A stretch of 64,000 bases of DNA from Ridgeia piscesae (Eukaryota; Annelida; Polychaeta; Sabellida; Siboglinidae): assembly GCA_025642075.2 (NCBI GenBank), contig JAODUO010000053.1:1921001-1985000 (forward strand). Reading direction: 5' to 3'. Shown here one piece after another: positions 55,329 through 64,000 of the stretch. A program made the position numbers and the translations under genes. Numbering within the stretch: position 1 is the stretch's first letter; each line of letters starts with the position of its first letter. The notes beneath the pieces are model-generated. The model made no database searches and was not told where the DNA came from. It saw nothing but the letters and a program-made list of their open reading frames with translations.

Positions 55329-55686
55329 ACATCTGTAAATACTTCGGTATATTCGAGTCAGCGATGACAACACATATGTAGATACTTCGGAAGTATTCGA
55401 GTCAGCGCTGACAACTCATCTGTAGATATTTCGGAAGTATTCGAGTCAGCGCTGACAACACATCTGTAGATATTTCGGAAGTATTCGAGTCAGCGCTGAC
55501 AACACATCTGTAGATACTTCGGAAGTATTCGAGTCAGCGCTGACAACACATCTGTAGATACTTCGGAAGTATTCGAGTCAGCGCTGACAACACATCTGTA
55601 GATACTTCGGAAGTATTCCAGTCAGCGCTGACAACACATCTGTAGATACTTCGGAAGTATTCCAGTCAGCGCTGACAACTCATCTG
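55329..55686. repeat. 44-bp minisatellite, left part, about 8 copies
   Basis: Unit contains CTTCGGAAGTATTCGAGTCA and GCGCTGACAACACATCTG at a 44-bp period. Includes the 10-bp palindrome-like TTCGGAAGTA and AGCGCTGA. The array is cut by the LINE insertion at 55687 and resumes at 60240. Confidence 0.95.
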
Positions 55687-56213
55687 CCTTGGCGGGAAAA
55701 TTGGCAGATGTAGAGGTTTGAAATTGGTGGTGTATACAATTTGAAAAACAAGCGAAAATATTGATTGATAAGTATTATTCTTGTGTTAAGGTTATTCATA
55801 AAGTGGTACTGGACATATATTGAGTAGTAGTTTTGGTTAAAGTTTGTCAGTTAACAGTATTTTTGAACAGATTAGTATAGTGGGTGATAAAAGGGTAATC
55901 TAGGCTTCGACAAATTGTAAACAAGATTGAGCAAACTCTTTATTTGATATAGTATATAAGAGATAAAGCAATAAGAGTAACAACTACATATGTAAGATAA
56001 AACTGTGAATAGGTATCATTGTTATTAAAAATAAACAAGCGTTTTAGTAGGAAACCTTGTTTTGTTTGTTTATATCGGTAGTGTCCAACGTTTCCGCTAG
56101 GGAACGGTACCAGTACAGACTAAACTTATTGTTTATAACATAAAGGGTGCTGCAGTTGCTGTACACAATAAACAAACAGTCTTTCTAAAGACTAAGTTGG
56201 TTTAAACTAAGAG

Positions 56214-57308
56214 TTGACTTTGACAAATCGTAATATGGCACCTGGCAAGCGGCAAGTGAAGGCAAGGAGGCACTTGGTGTGTAACCACTGCCACAGCTTG
56301 GTGGATTTTGCCGTATCGGGGTGCGGAAAAACTTGGTCTGAGACAACGGAGGAAGGGTTTACGTTCCAATGTTTAGGGTGTTGGAAAGTGGACTGTCTGA
56401 CAGCAGAGTTAGCTAGGCTAACGGATATTGTGAAGGGGATGCAGAGTGGAGGGAGGGTGATTGCAAGGACAACAAATGGAGAAAGAACAACAGGAAACAT
56501 GACATGCAGGAAGGTGACAGGGGAGAAAGTGACAGTAGAGAAGGAGGGAGGGACAAGGGGACAGGAGATGAGAGAAGTAGATGCGACAGGAGGTAAGACG
56601 AATGGAAGAAAGGAAGTGAGAGGTGATGTGACCAAACGGAAGTCAATAACAAGGACGATGACAGGAAGAAAAGAGACCGGAAAGAAAGGAACAACAGAGA
56701 AAGCGGCAGGGGGAAAAGTCAGCAACCAGGGAGATGCAAAACGGAGGAGCTACTCTGAAGCAGTGATCGAGGGGGCATTGAGAACAGAAAGGGTATTTAT
56801 GGGAGACTCCATTTTGCGAAAGACAGACAGGACATTAAGCAAAGGAGAAGACGTTGTTGTTTGTCTTCCGGGGGGCTAGGATAGAGCATGTGACTGAACG
56901 GGTCGAGAACGTTTTGGGGCATGGCCAAGGGGGTCTATATTAGTACATGTAGGGACGAACAATGCAGACAGGGATGGAACAACCAGGATAGTAAAGAGAT
57001 ACAGAGAGTTGGTAGAGACACTGAAGAAGACGAGAGTTGAACAGATCATACTCTCAGGAATCTTGCCAGTGATGAGGGGAAGGGGAACAACATTTAGAAA
57101 TTGCAAGAGGATGGCAATTAACGGACTATTAGAGCAGATGTGTGAAGAAGAAGGAGTTGGATTTGTAGATTTGTGGGGATATTTTGTTGGTAAAGAAGAC
57201 ATGTTTATGAGAGATGGCCTCCATCTAAGCGGAAAGGGCGCAGCAGTGTTCTCCGAGAACCTTCTTCGATCGATGAATAATGGAACAGGTTGCAACTTTT
57301 TAAACTAG
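56214..57308 (+). pseudogene. LINE ORF1: zinc-finger and SGNH/GDSL esterase-like protein
   Basis: N-terminal part has paired cysteines (VCNHCHSLVDF, then FQCLGCWKVDC), followed by a short coiled coil and a long basic Gly/Thr/Lys-rich linker. The esterase part shows the GDS block (VFMGDSILR), the GxN block (VHVGTNN) and the DxxH block (DGLHLSGKG). A frame break lies in a run of six G at about 56873, shortly after the GDS block. The second part runs to the stop at 57306-57308. The protein binds nucleic acid in related LINEs; the role of the esterase is unsettled. Confidence 0.85.
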
Positions 57309-57329
57309 TTTCGCAGGGGGATACACAGA

Positions 57330-60139
57330 GAAGCCAAATACTAGAGGCATAGATAAAGATAGCAAAAAGACATCAGCAAAGAACAGCCTGGAAAGCCCTA
57401 CGGAATTTGGTTATAAATGTGTTTGTTTAAATACAAGGAGCATAGTAAACAAAAGAAATGAACTAAACATTATGGTAGAAGATATTGACCCTCACATAAT
57501 AGGTATAACTGAATCTTGGGCCACACCCGATATATCAGATGCCGAATTAGGAATGACAGGGTATGTAATGTTTAGGAAAGATAGATTAGGAAGAAGGGAG
57601 GCGGGTTATTTTATATATTAAAGAATCCATCCAAGCTTATGAAATAAAATTAGAAAAAGAAGCAGAATGTGAAGAAGCTGTCTGGTGTAACATAGTTACA
57701 GGAAAGTCAACATTAACTGTTGGGTTAGTGTATCGGAGTCCAAACATAAGCATGGAAGAGAATGAAAAAATACATAACGCTATCAAAGAAGTGAGTAAAC
57801 GGGACTGTATTATTATGGGGGATTTTAACCATGGGCATATACAGTGGACATCTCTACAGAGTACCGGGAGAGAGGATCAAGAGTTTTTAAATTTAGTACA
57901 AGATAGTTTCCTTTCTCAACATGTGTTAGAAGCAACCAGGGGCGAGAACGTGTTAGACATAGTATTGAGCTCACAGAAGGAATTTGTTGATAATGTCAAG
58001 ATATGTGAGCCACTGGGGTGTAGTGATCACAACCAGATACATTTTATCATCAAAGTAAAGGGAGAACGGAATAGAAAAATAAGGTACAGGAAAATTTTTC
58101 ACAAAGGAAGATATAAGGACATGAGGGAATATTTAGCAAAGATAGACTGGAATAACACACTGAAGAATAAGACAGCAACAGAATGCTGGAATATTTTAAA
58201 GAGTGAAATTGACTGCGTCGTTGACAAATTTGTCCCCTTGAAAAAACAGGGGAAACGGTCAAAGAAGAAACACTTATCGAAGGAAGCCATTAGAAAAATC
58301 AAGTACAAGCAAATGATGTGGAAGACATATAGACATACCGGAAATGAAGAAGACTATAGCATTTATAAAGAAGCACTTAATCAAGCTACAGCTGAAATTA
58401 GAAATTCAAAGAGAAGCTACGAACAAAAAATAGCTTTTAATATAAAACATGACAGCAAGAGTTTTTATGCGTATGTTCGAAGTAAACAGAAAGTTCAGGA
58501 TAAGGTCGGTCCTCTAGAAGGTAGTGATGGAAACATAATAACAGAGGGATTCTTAATGGCAGAAAACCTAAATGAGTACTTTAGTTCGGTGTTTACCAGG
58601 GAAGATATTAGTATATTACCAGTACTTGAGACTAAGTTCGAAGGGAGAGAGTTTGACTATTTAGGACAACTAATTGTAACCCCAACAATGGTAGCTATGA
58701 AAATAAGAGATATGAAGGATAATAAATCACCTGGAGTGGATGGGATTCCTCCCAAATTACTATTGGAAATTGTAGAACAAATCAGCATACCGCTTGCAAC
58801 AGTGTTCAATTTGTCATTAGAGGAGGGAATAGTTCCGTTAGAACGGAAAGAAGCAAACATTATACCATTATTTAAAAAAGGTTCGAGAAACAAGTCAGAG
58901 AACTATAGACCAGTGAGTTTAACATCGGTGATTTGCAAACTATTAGAAAGACTAATTAAAGATCACCTGGTTGATTTTCTTGTTAAAAATAAATTGATAA
59001 ACCCATCTCAACATGGGTTTTTAAAGCGAGGTCATGCTTAACAAATATGTTATGTTTTTGGAAGATGTCACAAAGTGGCTAGATGAGGGATCACCAGTAG
59101 ATATAATCTACTTAGATTTAAAAAGCCTTTGACAAAGTGCCACACCAAAGACTACTACTTAAACTAAAGGCCCATGGCATAGGAAATGGAATGATCAACT
59201 GGATAGAAAAATGGCTTATTGGTAGAAGACAAAGAGTAGTAGTTGATGGGGAGGTTTCAAACTGGAAAGCGGTTTTGAGTGGAGTACCGCAGGGATCAGT
59301 ACTGGGACCTATTTTATTCTTAATATATATCAATGATTTGGATGATGACATAACAAGCAAGGTGTTGAAGTTTGCGGACGACACAAAAGTGTTTAGGAAA
59401 ATTAAAAGTGATGCAGATAGACAGCATTTACAAGATGATCTTAATAAGTTGATAGAATGGTCTGAGAAGTGGCAAATGCTGTTTAATTTTGGAAAGTGTA
59501 AATGAAGATGCACAATATACAATGGGTGATACAATGGGTGATACTGTACTAAATACTACCTTAAAGGAAAAGGACTTAGGGTTAACTATTAGTGCTGACA
59601 TGAAGGGATCAGACCAAATTCTTGGATTAATTAGGCGAAATATAGTGTACAAAGAAAAAGAACTAATAATACCGCTGTATAAAACAATAGTTAGGCCTCA
59701 CTTAGAATATTGTATACAAGCATGGAGGCCATATCGCAAGAAGGATATTGATATGCTAGAAAGAGTACAAAGGAGAGCAACCAAAATGATACCAAAACTC
59801 AGGAATATTAGTTATGAAATGCGTCTAAAAGAATGTGGTTTAACAACACTAGAAACCAGAAGATTGAGAGGAGATCAGATTGAGGTGTTTAAAATATTAA
59901 ATGGATATGAAAATATTGACAGAAATATTTTTTTCACAGTCAAGGAAGAGAGAAGGACTAGAGGACATGGAGTTACATTAGCAAAGAAGCAGTGTAGACT
60001 AGATATTAGAAAATTTTCATTTTCACAAAGAACAGTAAACGAATGGAACAGATTATCAGCTGATTGTGTAGGTGCTAGTAGTGTTAATATATTTAAAAAT
60101 AAAATCGACATATACCTAAGAAGGGCGGGGTATACTTAG
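57330..60139 (+). pseudogene. LINE ORF2: APE endonuclease and reverse transcriptase, broken
   Basis: Endonuclease motifs: LNTRSIVNKRNEL, ITESW (catalytic Glu), VYRSP, MGDFNH and GCSDH. RT motifs: KSPGVDGIPPKLL, ANIIPLFKKGSR-NYRPVSLTS, PSQHGF, YLDLK-FDKVPH, SGVPQGSVLGPILF and the catalytic FADDTKVF. The C-terminal block has RPHLEYCIQAWRPY and ends NEWNRLSAD-VGA-S-N-FK. Frame breaks near 57600, 59037, 59120 and 59503; next to the last is a 13-bp tandem duplication (ATGGGTGATACA twice). Confidence 0.92.
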
Positions 60140-60239
60140 ATAGATAGGTTGGACTCTCGATAAGCCAAATGGCTTCCTAGTCCACCTGCCATCTAGAGTT
60201 GAATCTCTAGGTGGAAATCTTGTTAACTCTTCTTGTTAA

Positions 60240-60325
60240 ATCTGTAGATACTTCGGAAGTATTCCAGTCAGCGCTGACAACACATCTGTAGATACTTCGG
60301 AAGTATTCCAGTCAGCACACTGCCG
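60240..60325. repeat. 44-bp minisatellite, right part, about 2 copies
   Basis: Continues the array of 55329-55686 after the LINE insertion with the same TTCGGAAGTATTCCAGTCAG unit, then ends at CAGCACACTGCC. Confidence 0.93.
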
Positions 60326-60740
60326 ATGTCCACGGATAGCGAATTTATGGTTCGGGAACGTTTATGAGTTGCATTTGTGTGTGCGCGTGTGTACGTTTAT
60401 GTGTACGTACGTTTATCCTCATTATTAAAATCGTGTCTGTAGGTATCATTGACAGAGTAAGATGGATTCCTTTCACTGGACCGTTGAGTTCACACGGAAA
60501 TAGTGGATACAACGTCTGTACTGTTCTCCTGCCGGGTGCAGCGAACAAAAGCTGGAACAATATGTAAATAACCACGCGGCTCATTCACCGTTTCTCTCTC
60601 AAGCAATAATATTATACCACGTTGGGAGTTGACCATGAACGAAACTACCGGCAGAAGTGGACAACGCGCAAGCACTCGAGCAGGGGATTATCGTCACTTT
60701 ACCGCACGTTGTTTGCAATGGCCGCGCCTCAAGCATGCGC
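60326..60740. other. Unique spacer, no supported feature
   Basis: Unique sequence between the minisatellite and the duplicated satellite leader. Short open frames only, with GTGC/GTAC-rich stretch at 60378-60412. Confidence 0.4.
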
Positions 60741-61279
60741 CACAACGCCCATCTACTCGCCAATGTTGTCACAGGTGCGACTCGCACAAAGATAGACCGG
60801 TTATTTAAGTTTCCTATTTATCACGACGTCGTGCGCTTGTGTGATTCTTTTACCCTCTACGAAAAAAATCCACCTCAAATAGACAGCGGTGAAACCGATG
60901 TCCACTCACCCGGCCTGTCGTCAGTCCACTCTCCCGGCCTGTCGTCAGTCCACTCTCCCGGCCTGTCGTCAGTCCACTCTCCCGGCCTGTCGTCAGTCCA
61001 CTCTCCCGGCCTGTCGTCAGTCCACTCTCCCGGCCTGTCGTCAGTCCACTCTCCCGGCCTGTCGTCAGTCCACTCTCCCGGCCTGTCGTCAGTCCACTCG
61101 CCCATCTACTCGCCAATGTTGTCACAGGTGCGACTCGCACAAAGATAGACCGGTTATTTAAAGTTTCCTATTTATCACGACGTCGTGCGCTTGTGTGATT
61201 CTTTACCCTCTACGAAAAAAATCCACCTCAAATAGACAGCGGTGAAACCGATGTCCACTCACCCGGCCTGTCGTCAGTC
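60741..61279. repeat. Duplicated ~170-bp leader segment of the satellite
   Basis: CCATCTACTCGCCAATGTTG through GGTGAAACCGATGTCCACTC occurs at 60748-60905 and again at 61091-61257, nearly identical. It differs by an extra A after TTATTTAA and one T fewer in TTCTTTT. Each copy leads into the 24-bp satellite, so leader plus array was duplicated as a block. Confidence 0.93.
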
Positions 61280-64000
61280 CACTCTCCCGGCCTGTCGTCA
61301 GTCCACTCTCCCGGCCTGTCGTCAGTCCACTCTCCCGGCCTGTCGTCAGTCCACTCTCCCGGCCTGTCGTCAGTCCACTCTCCCGGCCTGTCGTCAGTAC
61401 CCCTCTCCCGGCCTGTCGTCAGTCCACTCTCCCGGCCTGTCGTCAGTCCACTCTCCCGGCCTGTCGTCAGTCCACTCTCCCGGCCTGTCGTCAGTCCACT
61501 CTCCCGGCCTGTCGTCAGTCCACTCTCCCGGCCTGTCGTCAGTCCACTCTCCCGGCCTGTCGTCAGTCCACTCACCCGGCCTGTCGTCAGTCCACTCTCC
61601 CGGCCTGTCGTCAGTCCACTCTCCCGGCCTGTCGTCAGTCCACTCTCCCGGCCTGGCTGTCAACCCACTGTCCAGGCCTGTCGGCCAGTCCACTCTTCCG
61701 GCCTGGCTACCAGTCCACTCTCCCGGCTTGTCGGTCAGTCCACTCTCCCGGCCTGTCGGTCAGTCCACTCTCTTGGCCTGTCGGTAAGTCCACTCTCCCG
61801 GCCTGGCTGTCAACCCACTGTCCAGGCCTTTCGGTCAGTCCGCTCTCCCGGCCTAGCTGTCAGTCCACTCTCCCGGCCTGTCGGTCAGTCCACTGTCCAG
61901 GCCTGTCGGTCAGTCAATTCTCCAGGCCTGTCGGTCAATCCCCTCTCCCGGCCTGTCGGTCAGTCCACTCTCCAGGCCTGTCGGTCAGTCCACTCACCCG
62001 GCCTGTCGGCCAGTCCACTCTCCAGGCCTGTCGGTCAGTCCACTCACCCGGCCTGTCGGTCAGTTCACTCTCCAGGCCTGTCGGTCAGTCCACTCACCCG
62101 GCCTGTCGGCCAGTCCACTCTCCAGGCCTGTCGGTCAGTCCACTCACCCGCCCTGTCGGTCAGTTCACTCTCCAGGCCTGTCGGTCAGTCCACTCTCCAG
62201 GCCTGTCGGATAGTCCCCTCTCCCGGCCTGGCTACCATTCCACTCTCCCGGCCTGTCGGTCAGTCCACTCTCCCGACCTATCGGTCAGTCCACTCTCCCG
62301 GCCTGTCGGTCAGTCCACTCTCCCGACCTATCGGTCAGTCCACTCTCCCGGCCTGTCGGTCAGTCCACTCTCCCGGCCTGTCGGTCAGTCCACTATCCAG
62401 GCCTGTCGGTCAGTCAACTCTCCCAGCCTGTCGGTCAGTCCACTCTCCTGGCCTGTCGGTCAGTCCACTCTCCAGGCCTGTCGGATAGTCCCCTCTCCCG
62501 GCCTGGCTACCATTCCACTCTCCCGGCCTGTCGGTCAGTCCACTCACCCGGCCTGTCGGTCAGTTCACTCTCCCGGCCTGTCGGTCAGTCCACTCTCCCG
62601 GCCTGGCTGTCAGTCCACTCTCCCGGCCTGTCGGTCAGTCCACTCTTCCGGACTGTCGGTCAGTCCACTCTCCCGGCCTGTCGGTCAGTCCACTCTTCCG
62701 GCCTGTCGGTCAGTCCACTCTCCCGGCCTGTCGGTCAGTCCACTCTCCAGGCCTGTCGGTCAGTCCACTCTCCCGGCCTGTCGGTCAGTCCACTCACCCG
62801 GCTTGTCGGTCAGTCCACTCACCCGGCCTGTCGGTCAGTTCACTCTCCAGGCCTGTCGGTCAGTCCACTCTCCAGGCCTGTCGGTCAGTCCACTCTCCCG
62901 GCCTGTCGGTCAGTCCACTCTCCAGGCCTGTCGGTCAGTCCACTCTCCAGGCATGGCTGTCAGTCCACTCTCCCGGCCTGGCTGTCAGTCCACTCTCCAG
63001 GCCTGTCGGTCAGTCCACTCTCCAGGCCTGTCGGTCAGTCCACTCTCCCGGCCTGGCTGTCAGTCCACTCTCCAGGCATGGCTGTCAGTCCACTCTCCCG
63101 GCCTGTCGGTCAGTCCACTCTCCCGGCCTGTCGGTCAGTCCACTCTCCAGGCCTGTCGGTCAGTCCACTCTCCCGGCCTGGCTGTCAGTCCACTCTCCAG
63201 GCCTGTCGGTCAGTCCACTCTCCCGGCCTGTCGGTCTGTCCACTCTCCAGGCCTGTCGGTTAATCCCCTCTCCCGGCCTGTCGGTCAGTCCACTCTCCCG
63301 GCCTGTCGGTCAGTCCACTCTCCCGGCCTGGCTGTCAGTCCACTCTCCAGGCCTGACGGTCAGTTCACTATCCCGGCCTGTCGGTCAGTCCACTCTCCCG
63401 GCCTGACTGTCAGTCCACTCTCCAGGCCTGACGGTCAGTTCACTATCCCGGCCTGGCTGTCAGTCCACTCTCCCGGCCTGGCTGTCAGTCCACTCTCCCG
63501 GCCTGTCGGTCAGTCCACTCTCCAGGCATGGCTGTCAGTCCACTCTCCCGGCCTGGCTGTCAGTCCACTCTCCAGGCCTGTCGGTCAGTCCACTCCCCAG
63601 GCCTGTCGGTCAGTCCACTCTCCCGGCCTGGCTGTCAGTCCACTCTCCAGGCATGGCTGTCAGTCCACTCTCCCGGCCTGTCGGTCAGTCCACTCTCCCG
63701 GCCTGTCGGTCAGTCCACTCTCCAGGCCTGTCGGTCAGTCCACTCTCCCGGCCTGGCTGTCAGTCCACTCTCCAGGCCTGGCTGTCAGTCCACTCTCCAG
63801 GCCTGTCGGTCAGTTCACTCTCCCGGCCTGTCGGTCAGTTCACTCTCCCGGCCTGTCGGTCAGTCCACTCTCCCGGCCTGTCGGTCTGTCCACTCTCCAG
63901 GCCTGTCGGTTAATCCCCTCTCACGGCCTGGCTACCATTCCACTCTCCAGGCCTGGCTGTCAGTCCACTCTCCCGGCCTGTCGGTCAGTCCACTCTCCCG
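60905..64000. repeat. 24/25-bp satellite with higher-order repeats, runs off the right edge
   Basis: 24-bp units (CCCGGCCTGTCGTCAGTCCA plus CTCT) at 60905-61090 and 61257-61650. From about 61660 a 25-bp form with one extra G (GTCGGTCAG) or the GGCTGTCAG variant takes over to the end. GC-rich. Open frames on both strands come from the near-triplet period and are not genes. Confidence 0.97.

Larger units (their letters stand above)
55687..60239 (+). mobile_element. Near full-length CR1-like LINE, 4.55 kb, inactivated
   Basis: Flanked by ATCTG at 55682-55686 and 60240-60244. Contains a ~500-bp 5' UTR, ORF1 (zinc-finger plus SGNH esterase domain), ORF2 (APE endonuclease, reverse transcriptase) and a short 3' UTR. 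The 3' UTR has a hairpin (CTAGAG...CTCTAG, 60189-60213) and ends in repeated CTTGTTAA. Frame breaks near 56875, 57600, 59037, 59120 and 59503 make it inactive. Esterase-containing ORF1 and short 3' repeats are typical of the CR1/L2 group. Confidence 0.92.

Noticed and set aside
60657..64000. Open frames such as repeated HSPGLSSV and WTDDRPGE
   Set aside because: 24-bp satellite gives periodic open frames on both strands; no start context, no domain, and frames close once the unit becomes 25 bp.

Overview
This is a eukaryotic, almost certainly invertebrate-animal, window. It holds spliced genes with GT-AG introns, small exons, long AT-rich introns, several tRNA-derived SINE-like elements, at least five different non-LTR retrotransposon fragments, MITE-like foldback elements and many micro- and minisatellites. 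The repeat style (including a CCCAGCAAAC-ended MITE) and the gene set suggest a marine lophotrochozoan, most likely a mollusc. That is inference; nothing here fixes the species.

Three host genes were assembled exon by exon. Splice phases agree at every junction. (1) A CARD-containing caspase-2-like gene on the minus strand (7429 down to 1260, seven exons, about 344 residues); its last coding exon lies beyond the left edge. (2) A complete UBAC2 orthologue on the minus strand (19390 to 12193, ten exons, 331 residues): rhomboid-like membrane core plus C-terminal UBA domain. (3) A complete multi-pass transporter-like gene on the plus strand (21894 to 45531, eighteen exons, 578 residues) with an AAAP/APC-type GTGxLGLP first-helix motif; I do not recognise a named orthologue. 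UBAC2 and the transporter are head to head, 2.5 kb apart, with a ~415 bp near-perfect palindrome between them.

Right of the transporter (45.6-64 kb) the window is mostly repeats. These are a foldback pentanucleotide array, CT/GA/AT tracts, a ~117-copy 23-bp minisatellite, an orphan exon-like stretch (53430-53624), a truncated LINE (54340-55120), and a nearly full-length CR1-like LINE (55687-60239) inserted into a 44-bp minisatellite with an ATCTG target duplication. A 24/25-bp satellite with higher-order structure runs off the right edge.

The most unusual signal is in the introns. Three intronic minisatellites carry splice-site-like sequence once per unit on the sense strand of their host gene. 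The clearest is a 39-bp repeat that duplicates the real exon 14/intron 14 boundary of the transporter, giving about 36 tandem 5' splice sites, each followed by an in-frame stop. The 55-bp array in the preceding intron (~81 copies) carries a TTTTGTAG acceptor-like end in most units. The 35-bp array in the caspase intron carries GTAAGTG on the caspase sense strand. Whether this affects splicing can only be tested with RNA.
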